Part shown: positions 13,710-20,888 of the stretch, piece by piece | Numbering within the stretch: position 1 is the first letter of the stretch | How the letters are laid out: the number at the start of each line of letters is the position of its first letter | Source of the DNA: CAZJHD01 sp964545855 | GTDB taxonomy: Bacteria; Planctomycetota; UBA1135; JACQFD01 | NCBI GenBank assembly: GCA_964545855.1 | Contig: CAZJHD010000071.1 | Span: 1-22,227 of the forward strand | Direction of reading: 5' to 3' | Length of the DNA stretch: 22,227 bases | Notes under the pieces: generated by a model | Told to the model about the DNA's origin: nothing | What the model saw: only the letters and a program-made list of their open reading frames with translations | Database searches by the model: none | Program-made: the position numbers and the translations under genes

Positions 13710-15125
13710 TCACTTCAGGTACCCGAGCGCCTCGAGCTCCGCCGCCAGCTCCTCCGTGAGCTCGCCCTCGGCCGCCGAGCCCGCGTGCAGCTCCTGGAAC
13801 ACCGTCCAGATCCGCTCCTGCGCGCGGATCGCCTCGACGAGGTCGCTCGCCCCGGGGAGGGCCTCGGGGTCCCTCGGCGAGACCTCGCGGGGGTCGGCCG
13901 CGAGGTCGAAGGCGCGGAGCGGGCGGAAGCCGTTCTCGGCGGAGCGGCCGCGGAGCACCTTCAGGAAGCGCGTGCGCGCGACGGAGAGGAGGAGCTTCCG
14001 CTTCTTGTCGAGGTTCGCGAAGACCACCGTCTCGCGCGAGGGCTCCGCCACGACCCACGCCGCGCCGGAGGCGCCGTCGATGCCCGTCGGCTCCGGGAGT
14101 GCGAGCCAGTCGAGGATCGTGGGGAGGAGGCGCACGGCGCCGAATCCCGCTTCCACGACGGAGCCCGCGTGCGCGCCGCCCGGGAAGCGGACGATCAGCG
14201 GCACGTGGAGGATCTCCTCGAAGACCGATTCGTGCTGGAAGCCGCCGTGCTCGCCGAACTCCTCGCCGTGGTCCGAGGTGACGACGACGAGCGTCCTCTC
14301 CAGCCGACCGCGCTCCCGCAGCCCGTCGAGGATGCGGCCGAGCTCGCGATCGGCCACCTCCACGGTCTCGCGGTAGAGCGCGCGCAGGCACTCGACGTCG
14401 GTCTCCGAGAGGTCCTGCGCGTCGGCGAGCAGCATCCCGTGACCCTTCGGGAGCCGCTGCTCGAGCGGCAGCGCGAAGATCCTCCGCAGGCGCTCGGGGA
14501 GGACGGAGCCGCCGTGCGCGGCGCAGAGGCGCTCGAGGTCGTCCTCCGGAGGGAGGTAGGGCGCGTGCACCTGATAGGTGTGGAGGAAGTAGAAGCCAGG
14601 CCGGTCCGGAGCGAGCTGGTCGAACCAGCGCAGCGCCTTCTCCACCTTCGGAACGATCCCCGTGAACTCCGCGTGGAACGTGTCGAAGCCCCGGTCGAAG
14701 TCGAACTCCTTGCGGACGTAGCCGGCGCCCGTGTCGGCGGCCGTCGCGTAGCCCTCCTTCCGCAGCCGCTCCGCGAGCGTCGGGATCGATCGCGGGATCT
14801 TCCGGGGCCGTCCCGTCTCGGAGTTCACGAGACCGTGCACGGCCGGCGACGTGCCCGTGAGCATCGTCGCGTGTGACGGCGCCGTGTGATTCGTCGCCGC
14901 GATCGCCTGCGCGAACCGGACGCCCTCCGCGGCGAGGCGATCGAGGTGCGGCGTGCGCGCGCGGCCGGCTCCGTAGCAGCCGACGTGATCGGCGCGGAGC
15001 GTGTCGAGGGACACGAGGAGCAGGTTCGCCTTCGGGAAGCGCGGAGGCTCCGCCTCGCGGGCGGCGCACGCACAGGCGACGAGCGCGAGCAGCGCGGCGA
15101 CGAGACGCCGCCGAGGCGGCGCCAT
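13710..15125 (-). CDS. Sulfatase-superfamily lipoprotein with Thr at the nucleophile position
   Basis: A 471-residue protein from ATG 15125. The N-terminus MAPPRRRLVAALLALVAC is a lipoprotein signal with lipobox LVAC (Cys18), so it should be anchored in the envelope. ATG codons at 15149 and 15182 are in frame but only lengthen the N-terminus. The alkaline phosphatase/sulfatase fold is clear: NLLLVSLDTLRADHVGCYG supplies metal ligand Asp41; NHTAPSHATMLTG carries the nucleophile site; LHTYQVHAPY gives His182 and His187; VTSDHGEEFGEHG gives Asp285 and His286. The residue modified to formylglycine in true sulfatases (Cys or Ser) is Thr81 here, so it is more likely a phosphodiesterase, phosphotransferase or unorthodox hydrolase. 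The C-terminus ends ALGYLK, common in the family. Substrate unknown. No sulfatase-maturing enzyme is in the window. It is divergent from the DUF2007 pair. Confidence 0.9.
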   Translation of the reverse strand: MAPPRRRLVAALLALVACACAAREAEPPRFPKANLLLVSLDTLRADHVGCYGAGRARTPHLDRLAAEGVRFAQAIAATNHTAPSHATMLTGTSPAVHGLVNSETGRPRKIPRSIPTLAERLRKEGYATAADTGAGYVRKEFDFDRGFDTFHAEFTGIVPKVEKALRWFDQLAPDRPGFYFLHTYQVHAPYLPPEDDLERLCAAHGGSVLPERLRRIFALPLEQRLPKGHGMLLADAQDLSETDVECLRALYRETVEVADRELGRILDGLRERGRLERTLVVVTSDHGEEFGEHGGFQHESVFEEILHVPLIVRFPGGAHAGSVVEAGFGAVRLLPTILDWLALPEPTGIDGASGAAWVVAEPSRETVVFANLDKKRKLLLSVARTRFLKVLRGRSAENGFRPLRAFDLAADPREVSPRDPEALPGASDLVEAIRAQERIWTVFQELHAGSAAEGELTEELAAELEALGYLK

Positions 15126-15264
15126 GGGATCGGGGAGCAGGCGCTGCATGGACCGAAGGAAACCACCGGATGGACGCGCCATGCAAGGAGTCCCGCCCGC
15201 GCCGTGTGCCCCGCGCGAGACCGCCGCCGGGCGAAATCAGGCGCGGCGCGCCGGACCGACGATC

Positions 15265-15270
15265 TACCCT
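15265..15270 (+). promoter_or_regulatory. Candidate -10 element for the DUF2007-like pair
   Basis: TACCCT, within GATCTACCCTGGG, 60 bases upstream of the ATG at 15331. The same hexamer precedes the gene at 17171. The 205-bp divergent region (15126-15330) holds nothing else I can recognise. Confidence 0.3.
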
Positions 15271-15330
15271 GGGCGTCGCGCGAACTCGCGGGGCCGACTC
15301 GACTCGCTCCGCCCGCGCGCTGGAGGCCCC

Positions 15331-15621
15331 ATGTCCCCGAAGCCGTCCCCGCATCCGGAGCCCGTCGACGTCTTCTTCCCCGAGGACCTGATGCAGGCCG
15401 AGGTGGTGAAGGGAGTGCTCGAGTCGTCCGGCATCCCCGCGATGATCGTCTCGGAGTCGATCACGAGCGAAGGCGTGACCGTCGGCGTGCCCCAGGTCTT
15501 CGAAGCGGGACTTCGCATCCGGGTCCCTGGCGACAAGGTGCACGAGGCGAAGCGCGTGCTCGCGGCGGCGCGCCAGGTGGGACGCCAGATGCCGGGCGGA
15601 AGCGAGGGCGACCGTGGCTGA
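15331..15621 (+). CDS. DUF2007-like small protein
   Basis: A 96-residue soluble protein. The core (about 11-80) has the pattern of DUF2007 (putative signal-transducing, ferredoxin-like fold): VDVFFPEDLMQAEVVKGVLESSGIPAMIV, a loop, then LRIRVPGDKVHEAKRVLAAAR. In this family an initial strand and a helix that scans short N-termini precede a GI-x-A strand and a final A-rich helix. The biochemical role is unknown. The ATG at 15331 has GGAGG immediately upstream. Its last 8 bases overlap the start of the next gene, which encodes a second protein of the same pattern, suggesting a duplicated, possibly interacting pair. Confidence 0.8.
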   Translation: MSPKPSPHPEPVDVFFPEDLMQAEVVKGVLESSGIPAMIVSESITSEGVTVGVPQVFEAGLRIRVPGDKVHEAKRVLAAARQVGRQMPGGSEGDRG

Positions 15622-15925
15622 CTCGCCGCGCACCGACGCCGAGCGCGCCGAGGCGACGCGCGTCGAGGTCTACCGCGCACGCCACGCCGTCGAGGCGGGA
15701 CACGCGCGGTCTTGGCTCGTCGGCAAGGGCATCGACGACGTCGACGTGATCGATCGCGTGTTCCGGGGCGACGCCGACGCGCCGCCGTCGGCCTACGACC
15801 AATCGGGCTACCTCCTGCTGGTGCCCCCCGGGAACGCGAAGGCGGCGAAGCGCCTCTTCGACGAGGCGCGCGAGCGTGGCCTCCGGTTCGACGCCGAGCC
15901 GGAGGACCTGGGCGGCCTCGCCTGA
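15614..15925 (+). CDS. Second small DUF2007-like protein
   Basis: A 103-residue soluble protein starting with GTG at 15614, inside the end of the preceding gene (8-base overlap, different frame), with GAGGG upstream. The pattern VEVYRARHAVEAGHARSWLVGKGIDDVDVI, then YLLLVPPGNAKAAKRLFDEARERG follows the strand-helix-strand and strand-helix order of the DUF2007-type domain, but more divergently than its partner. No catalytic motif is visible. Function unknown; the overlap argues for joint expression with the upstream gene. It converges with the VWA gene, whose stop is only 14 bases away. Confidence 0.7.
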   Translation: MADSPRTDAERAEATRVEVYRARHAVEAGHARSWLVGKGIDDVDVIDRVFRGDADAPPSAYDQSGYLLLVPPGNAKAAKRLFDEARERGLRFDAEPEDLGGLA

Positions 15926-15943
15926 CGGGCGGCGCGCCGTCAG
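15922..15943. terminator. Short hairpin built from two convergent stop codons
   Basis: CTGACGG (15922-15928) pairs perfectly with CCGTCAG (15937-15943) around an 8-base loop. The arms contain the TGA of the plus-strand DUF2007-like gene and the TGA of the minus-strand VWA gene. It could serve as a bidirectional end signal; there is no T-run in either direction. Confidence 0.35.
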
Positions 15944-17046
15944 CGAACGCGGCGGCGCCGGTTGCGCAGGTAGTCGACGAAGACGTAGGAGCCGAGGTCG
16001 TCGAGGCTCGAGTAGTAGGCGCGGCCCTGGTTCACCTTCGTGAACTCGTCGACGAAGGCGACGAGCCAGTCGTCGTGCGCCACCATGAAGGTCGTGATCG
16101 AGATCCCCTTCCGCTTGCACTCGGCCGCCTCGTCGAGCGTCTTGTTCACGATCCGCCGGTCGAGCCCCATGGGGTTGCGGTAGATCTCGCCGTCGGGCTC
16201 CGTGATGGCGGATGGCTTCCCATCGGTGACGAGGAAGATCTGCCGGTTCGGCGTCCGCTCGCGGAGCAGGAGCTCCCGCGCCATGCGCAGCCCCGCCCGC
16301 GTGTTCGTGTGGAACGGTCCGTTGGTGACGAAAGGAAGCTCCTCCCGCGGCACGCGCCGCGCCTCGTCGCCGAAGAGGACCACCTCGAAGGTGTCCTTGG
16401 GGAAGTCCGACGCGATCAGCTCGTCGAGGGCCAGCGCCACGGTCTTGGCCGGCGTCATCCGGTCCTCGCCGTAGAGCGTCATCGAGTGGGAGATGTCGAG
16501 GAGCAGGACCGTCGCGCACTGGGTCTTGTGCTCCGTCTCGAACACCTCGAAGTCGCGCTCCGTGATCCCCCCGGGCTCGAGCGCTCCCGCTCCGGCCCGC
16601 GTCGATGCGTTGCGATAGGTGGCGAGCCAGTCGATGGTGGAGACCTCGTCGCCGAACTCGAAGGGCCGCGACTCCGGCAGCCGCTCCCCGAGGGAACCCG
16701 CGTGGGGCGTGCGATGCTCGCCGGCGGCACCCTTGCGTAGGCCCTGGAAGACGAGGGAGAGGGAGTCTCGGCGGATCTCGCGCGCGCCGCGGCTCGTGAG
16801 ATGCAGAGTCCCGTCGGCGGCCGGCGCCGCGTGCCGCTCGCGCTCGAGGAGCTTCCGGAAGTCGTCGATGTCGTAGCCCTCGGGGAAGAGGCCGTGCTTC
16901 TCGGCCACGGCCTCGAGCCACCGCAGCGCCTCCTCCACGTCGCCGTCGGTGCGCAGGAGGAGCGCCCGGAAGATCCGCAGGAGGAGCTGCTCGAGCTCCG
17001 CGCGTCCGTGCACGGACGGGTCGAACATCTCGTAGAGGAACCGCAC
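15940..17046 (-). CDS. von Willebrand factor type A (VWA) domain protein
   Basis: A 368-residue cytoplasmic protein. The N-terminal part (1-100) is helical and acidic/basic-rich. The VWA domain (about 175-360) has a complete metal-ion-dependent adhesion site: Asp184-x-Ser186-x-Ser188 (LLLDISHSM), a Thr in FHTNTRAG (247 or 249), and Asp275 in FLVTDGKPSA. Such VWA proteins usually work with a MoxR-type or Mg-chelatase-type AAA+ ATPase as metal-dependent remodelling pairs; no ATPase lies in the window. The GTG start at 17046 gives MRFLYEMFD, similar to the MRFRYxxWD opening of relatives, which supports this start over the ATG at 17028. The end FVDYLRNRRRRVR is basic. Substrate unknown. It is divergent from the gene at 17171 and convergent with the DUF2007 pair. 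Confidence 0.88.
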   Translation of the reverse strand: MRFLYEMFDPSVHGRAELEQLLLRIFRALLLRTDGDVEEALRWLEAVAEKHGLFPEGYDIDDFRKLLERERHAAPAADGTLHLTSRGAREIRRDSLSLVFQGLRKGAAGEHRTPHAGSLGERLPESRPFEFGDEVSTIDWLATYRNASTRAGAGALEPGGITERDFEVFETEHKTQCATVLLLDISHSMTLYGEDRMTPAKTVALALDELIASDFPKDTFEVVLFGDEARRVPREELPFVTNGPFHTNTRAGLRMARELLLRERTPNRQIFLVTDGKPSAITEPDGEIYRNPMGLDRRIVNKTLDEAAECKRKGISITTFMVAHDDWLVAFVDEFTKVNQGRAYYSSLDDLGSYVFVDYLRNRRRRVR

Positions 17047-17057
17047 GGCCGACGAGT

Positions 17058-17078
17058 CTAGGAGACTGGCCCCGATTC
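17058..17078. repeat. Short intergenic repeat, copy 1
   Basis: The segment CTAGGAGACTGGCCCCGA followed by TTC matches, apart from a three-base gap and one substitution, the segment at 22152-22175 after the DMT gene. This copy is in the 124-bp divergent gap between the VWA gene and the gene at 17171. It looks like a dispersed intergenic element. Confidence 0.5.
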
Positions 17079-17155
17079 ATTCACGTCCCCCGTGCAGCGA
17101 CGGACGCCCTCCGAGCGGCGTGCACTAAGTCGATGCCAGTTTCCCGAGCGGTCGC

Positions 17156-17161
17156 TACCCT
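17156..17161 (+). promoter_or_regulatory. Candidate -10 element placed for a leaderless transcript
   Basis: TACCCT, within GTCGCTACCCTCGCC, ends 9 bases before the ATG at 17171, which has no Shine-Dalgarno sequence. Transcription starting about 7 bases after the hexamer would begin at or next to the start codon. Confidence 0.35.
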
Positions 17162-17170
17162 CGCCGCGCC

Positions 17171-17653
17171 ATGCTCCCTTCGCCCGCAGACAAGAAAGTT
17201 GCCATCAAGACCGGCACCCCCGACCACGAGGACGTGAACATTGTCCTCCGCCTCTACGAGCTGCGGCGAGAGGACGTCATGCGGCGGGCGCGCAACTTCA
17301 TCCTCCAGGAGTTCCATCCGAAGAGCCTCGAGGACGTGATCGCCGTCACGAATCCCTCGCACCCGGGGAACGCCTTCTTCCGCCAGGTGATCACCTACTG
17401 GGAGATGTGCGCCACCTTCGTGAACTCCGGCGCGCTCCACGAGGAGCTCTTCTGGAGGACGAACGGCGAGGCCCTCGTGGCCTTCTCGAAGATCGAGCCC
17501 TTCCTCGAGGAGCTCCGCGCGAAGCTCGAGGTGCCCGACTTCCTCGGACAGGTGGAGGCGCTCGTGAAGCGGCGCCCCGACGGCCGCGCCCGCGTCGACG
17601 CGATCCGCGCGCGGCTCGAGAAGATGGCCGCCGCCGCGAAGAGCGGTCGCTGA
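17171..17653 (+). CDS. Small soluble protein of unknown function, first gene of a pair
   Basis: A 160-residue protein that I cannot assign with confidence. It is predicted mostly helical: residues 20-48 (DVNIVLRLYELRREDVMRRARNF split over two helices), 50-60, 66-92 (FFRQVITYWEMCATFVNSGA) and 97-155, ending in a basic helix. The FFRQVITYWEMCATFVNSGAL and EELFW pattern faintly recalls DUF4760-type proteins, but this is only a resemblance. There is one cysteine, no membrane segment and no export signal. The ATG at 17171 is not preceded by a ribosome-binding site. The next gene begins three bases after the stop, so the two are expressed together. Confidence 0.75.
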   Translation: MLPSPADKKVAIKTGTPDHEDVNIVLRLYELRREDVMRRARNFILQEFHPKSLEDVIAVTNPSHPGNAFFRQVITYWEMCATFVNSGALHEELFWRTNGEALVAFSKIEPFLEELRAKLEVPDFLGQVEALVKRRPDGRARVDAIRARLEKMAAAAKSGR

Positions 17654-17656
17654 TCC

Positions 17657-18226
17657 GTGGCGTTCATCAACGTCCCGCAGCCCACCGGGACCGGCTTCTT
17701 CGTCTTCCCGCTCGACGCCGAGAACCTCCAGGCGAAGGTCCCCCACGACTGGACGCGCACCTATCCGCTGGCGCCCTTCGAGCGGGGCGTCGACCCGAAG
17801 ACCTGGGCGCAGCTGAAGCAGCGGGTCGGCGGCGGCCGTCTCTCCGTCGTCGGTCTCTGGCCCGATGACGCCGTCACCAAGAAGTGGGACCTCATCGTCG
17901 GCGGCGAGACCTGCTTCTTCTGCGACCGGGGCGGACTGGTCGCCGCCGGCACGATCGTCCACAACGACCGCAACCGCACGCTCGCCGAGGCGGTGTTCGG
18001 CAAGGGATCGCCGGGGACCCACGAGCTGCTCGTCCTGCTCGTCGACGTGGAGCCCCTCGCCATGTCGCTCGAGCGGTTCTTCGACGCCATCGGCCGGAAG
18101 TCCCGGGCGCCCTTCCGCACCTTCACGAACCTCACGAAGGAGCACCTCGTGCGCATCGAGGAACGCTTCGGATCGGTCTTCGGATTCCTGGAGGCCGCGA
18201 AGCCGCGCGCCGCCGAGACCGACTGA
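17657..18226 (+). CDS. Putative EVE/PUA-like (YTH-type) domain protein
   Basis: A 189-residue protein starting at GTG 17657, three bases after the previous stop. The central part is reminiscent of EVE/McrB-N-type PUA-like domains: KKWDLIVGGETCFFCDRGGLVAAGTIVHNDRNRTLAEAVFG (75-115) follows the order W, GD-like turn, FF strand, G-x-V strand and the LAE..FG end seen there, and THELLVLLVDVEPLAMSLERFFDAIG (121-145) resembles the following strand and helix of that group. Such domains bind modified bases in DNA or RNA. No nuclease or GTPase domain is attached and none is nearby. The C-terminal part is helical. The assignment is by pattern only, so treat it as a hypothesis. It pairs with the unknown helical protein upstream and precedes the molybdenum hydroxylase operon by 50 bp. 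Confidence 0.6.
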   Translation: MAFINVPQPTGTGFFVFPLDAENLQAKVPHDWTRTYPLAPFERGVDPKTWAQLKQRVGGGRLSVVGLWPDDAVTKKWDLIVGGETCFFCDRGGLVAAGTIVHNDRNRTLAEAVFGKGSPGTHELLVLLVDVEPLAMSLERFFDAIGRKSRAPFRTFTNLTKEHLVRIEERFGSVFGFLEAAKPRAAETD

Positions 18227-18276
18227 CGCCGAGCGCACGGCGTCCTCCGATCCGACTCCGCCCGCGATCCCCGTCC

Positions 18277-20421
18277 ATGCGCGCCGTCGGCCGCAGCGTC
18301 CCGAGGCTCGATGGCCGCGAGAAGGTCCGCGGCGCGGCTCTCTACGTCGACGACCTCGCGTTCCCGGGCATGCTCCACGCCCGGACGATCCGCTCCACGG
18401 TGGCGCGGGGCGTGCTGCTGGGGGCGCGGCTCCTCGGCGCGCGGAAGGGATTCACGGTCGTCGACCACCGGGCGATCCCCGGGGACAACGTGGTGGCGCT
18501 CATCGAGGACGATCAGCCGCTCCTCGTGGAGCGTGAGATCCGCCACTTCGGCGAGCCGATCCTCCTCCTCGCGCACGCCGACCCGGAGCGGCTCCGGGAG
18601 GCGCGGGTCGAGGTCTCCGAGCGCGCGCTGCCGCCGCGTTTCGACGCCGAAGCGTCGGACCGAGTCTGCAAGCGGATCGAGATCGCCAAGGGCGACCTCG
18701 CGCGCGGATTCGCCGAGGCCGACGTCGTCGTCGAGGGCGAGTACCGCACGGGGCACCAGGAGCAGCTCGCCATCGAGACCCAGGGAGTGATCGCCGTCCC
18801 CGAGCGCCGCGGCATCACCGTCCACGGCTCCCTCCAATGCCCCCACTACGTCCACCGCGCGCTCGTCCGCTGCCTCGGGCTCGCGCCCGAGCGCGTGCGC
18901 GTCGTGCAGGCGGAGACCGGCGGCGGATTCGGCGGCAAGGAGGAGTTCCCGTCGATGGTCGCGGGCCACGCGGCGCTCCTCGCCCTCGCGGCGCGCCGCC
19001 CCGTGAAGCTCGTCTACGACCGCATGGAGGACATGGAGGCGACGACGAAGCGGCATCCCTCCCGCGTCCGCCACCGCACCGGCGTGCGCCGTGACGGCCG
19101 GATCACGGCGATGGAGATCGACGTGCTCCTCGACGGAGGCGCTTACGTGACGCTCTCCCCGGTCGTCCTCTCCCGGGGCGTGCTCCACGCGACGGGGCCC
19201 TATCGGTGCGACCACGTCCGCATCGTGGGACGCGCCGTCCTGACGGACACGCCGCCCAACGGGGCGTTCCGCGGCTTCGGCGCGCCGCAGACGCAGTTCG
19301 CCATGGAGGCCCACGTGGACCGCATCGCCGAAGCGCTCGGCATGGATCCCCTGCGGCTGCGCGAGCGCAACGCGCTCCGCGCCGGCGACACGACGGCGAC
19401 GGGCCAGCGTCTCGGACGCGACTGCAGCGCGCTCGCCGTCCTCCGCGACGCCGCGCGCCGGACCCGATTCCGCGCCCGGCGACGCTCCGAACCGCGCAGC
19501 GTCGGCGGCCGGCGCCGCGGCCTCGGGCTCGCCCTCTTCTTCCACGGCTCGGGGTTCACCGGCGAGGGCGAGGTGCGCCTCGCTTCCCGCGCCTCCCTCG
19601 AGCTCACGCCGCGCGGCGCGCGCGTGCTCGTCGGGTCGACGGAGATCGGCCAGGGCACGCGCACCATGCATGCGCAGATCGTGGCGGACACGCTCGGCGT
19701 CGACCTCGGCGACGTGGAGGTGGCCGTCGCCGACACCGACCGCGTCCCCGACAGCGGGCCGACGGTCGCCTCCCGCACCTGCATGGTGGTCGGGCGCATC
19801 CTCCAGCGATGCGCCGAGGAGATGCGCGCACGACTCGGCGGTCTCACTCCTCGCGCCTATCTCCGGCGCTACGGCCCCCTCGTCATCACGAAGGCCTACG
19901 AGCCGCCGGAGGGCGTGCGCTTCGACGAGTCCACCTACCGGGGCGACGCCTATGGGGCCTTCGGCTTCGGCTGCGACGTCGTCGAGGTCGAGCTCGATCC
20001 CGACACCTTCGAGGCGCGGCCCGTGCGCGCCACCTGCGTCGTCGACGTGGGCCGCGCGATCCACCCGATCCAGGTGGCGGGCCAGATCGAGGGCGGAACC
20101 TCCCAGGGGCTCGCCTTCGCGTCCCTGGAGGAGGTGGTGATGCGCGGCGGTCGCATGGCGAACGCGCAGCTCACGAACTACGGCGTGCCGACCGTCGCCG
20201 ACACGCCGGTGATCGAGGCCGTGATCCGCGAGCACGGCTATCGCCGCGGCCCCTTCGGCGCGAAGGGAGTCGGCGAGATGCCCATCGACGGCCCGGCGCC
20301 CGCCTTCGTGAATGCACTGCGGCACCTCGGTCTCGACGTGCGCGCGATCCCGGCGACGCCGGAGCGGATCCAGGAGGCGGCCGAAGGCGCCGCCCGGGAG
20401 GCGCCGTGCGATTCACGCTGA
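18277..20421 (+). CDS. Molybdenum hydroxylase large subunit (xanthine dehydrogenase family, molybdopterin-binding)
   Basis: A 714-residue catalytic subunit, within the usual range. It hydroxylates a carbon of an N-heterocycle or aldehyde, or another substrate, using water and a Mo-pterin cofactor. Motifs: VGRSVPRLDGREKVRGAALYVDD at the start (substrate/assembly region); ETGGGFGGKE (213-222); AFRGFGAPQ (330-338); STEIGQGTRT (454-463), a pterin-contact loop; and GAKGVGEMP (661-669), with the catalytic Glu667. By alignment to bovine xanthine oxidoreductase, Glu222 and Arg300 fall where the purine-binding Glu802 and Arg880 lie, which favours a purine-like substrate, but this does not prove xanthine. 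The ATG at 18277 has no Shine-Dalgarno. Its last 16 bases overlap the small-subunit gene. The order Mo, FeS, FAD differs from the CO dehydrogenase order (FAD, FeS, Mo). Confidence 0.93.
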   Translation: MRAVGRSVPRLDGREKVRGAALYVDDLAFPGMLHARTIRSTVARGVLLGARLLGARKGFTVVDHRAIPGDNVVALIEDDQPLLVEREIRHFGEPILLLAHADPERLREARVEVSERALPPRFDAEASDRVCKRIEIAKGDLARGFAEADVVVEGEYRTGHQEQLAIETQGVIAVPERRGITVHGSLQCPHYVHRALVRCLGLAPERVRVVQAETGGGFGGKEEFPSMVAGHAALLALAARRPVKLVYDRMEDMEATTKRHPSRVRHRTGVRRDGRITAMEIDVLLDGGAYVTLSPVVLSRGVLHATGPYRCDHVRIVGRAVLTDTPPNGAFRGFGAPQTQFAMEAHVDRIAEALGMDPLRLRERNALRAGDTTATGQRLGRDCSALAVLRDAARRTRFRARRRSEPRSVGGRRRGLGLALFFHGSGFTGEGEVRLASRASLELTPRGARVLVGSTEIGQGTRTMHAQIVADTLGVDLGDVEVAVADTDRVPDSGPTVASRTCMVVGRILQRCAEEMRARLGGLTPRAYLRRYGPLVITKAYEPPEGVRFDESTYRGDAYGAFGFGCDVVEVELDPDTFEARPVRATCVVDVGRAIHPIQVAGQIEGGTSQGLAFASLEEVVMRGGRMANAQLTNYGVPTVADTPVIEAVIREHGYRRGPFGAKGVGEMPIDGPAPAFVNALRHLGLDVRAIPATPERIQEAAEGAAREAPCDSR

Positions 20422-20888
20422 ACGGCCGGCGCGTCGACGTGCGCGCGCACCCGATGAAGCGGCTCCTCGACGTGCTGCGCGAGGACTGCGGTCTCACGGG
20501 GTCGAAGGAAGGCTGCGGCGAGGGCGAGTGCGGCGCCTGCACGGTGCTCATCGACGGCGAGCCGGCGAACTCCTGCCTCGTTCCCTTCGCGCAGGCGCGC
20601 GGCGCCGTCGTGAAGACGATCGAGGGCTTTCGCGGCCGTCATCCCCTGCAGCGCGCCTTCGTCGAGGAGGGCGGGGCACAGTGCGGGTTCTGCACTCCCG
20701 GGATGATCGTCGCGGCGTCGACGATCCCGCGCGGCGCGACGGCCGGCGAGGTGCGCTGCGCCCTCGCGGGGAATCTCTGTCGCTGCACCGGATACACCGC
20801 GATCCTCCGCTCCATCGAAGTGTCTCTTCGCGCGCGCCCTCCGAAGAAGGCGCGCGCCCGAGCGAAGACCCGCCGGAAGCGATCGTGA
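20406..20888 (+). CDS. Molybdenum hydroxylase small subunit, two [2Fe-2S] clusters
   Basis: A 160-residue electron-transfer subunit. The N-terminal ferredoxin-type cluster uses Cys37, Cys42, Cys45 and Cys57 (GCGEGECGACTVLIDG). The second, helical cluster uses Cys93, Cys96, Cys125 and Cys127 (AQCGFCTPGM and GNLCRCTGY). Gln92 next to Cys93 is the family contact to the pterin. These clusters pass electrons from the Mo subunit to the FAD subunit. The GTG at 20406 (MRFTLNGR) sits inside the end of the Mo-subunit gene. The last 18 residues form an unusual Lys/Arg-rich tail (PPKKARARAKTRRKRS), beyond the normal end of the fold. The stop overlaps the next start by 4 bases (GTGA). Confidence 0.95.
   Translation: MRFTLNGRRVDVRAHPMKRLLDVLREDCGLTGSKEGCGEGECGACTVLIDGEPANSCLVPFAQARGAVVKTIEGFRGRHPLQRAFVEEGGAQCGFCTPGMIVAASTIPRGATAGEVRCALAGNLCRCTGYTAILRSIEVSLRARPPKKARARAKTRRKRS

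Noticed and set aside
15940..17046. VWA protein as CoxE of a CO dehydrogenase cluster
   Set aside because: It is on the opposite strand, separated from the hydroxylase operon by two genes, and there is no CoxD-type ATPase. The hydroxylase order and pocket residues do not favour CO dehydrogenase.
17047..17170. tRNA or small gene in the gap upstream of 17171
   Set aside because: No cloverleaf or credible short coding frame was found; the region holds the repeat and the promoter-like hexamer.
18277..20421. Large subunit as CO dehydrogenase CoxL
   Set aside because: The characteristic active-site loop of form I CoxL (AYRCSFR) is not present; the corresponding region reads AFRGFGAPQ.
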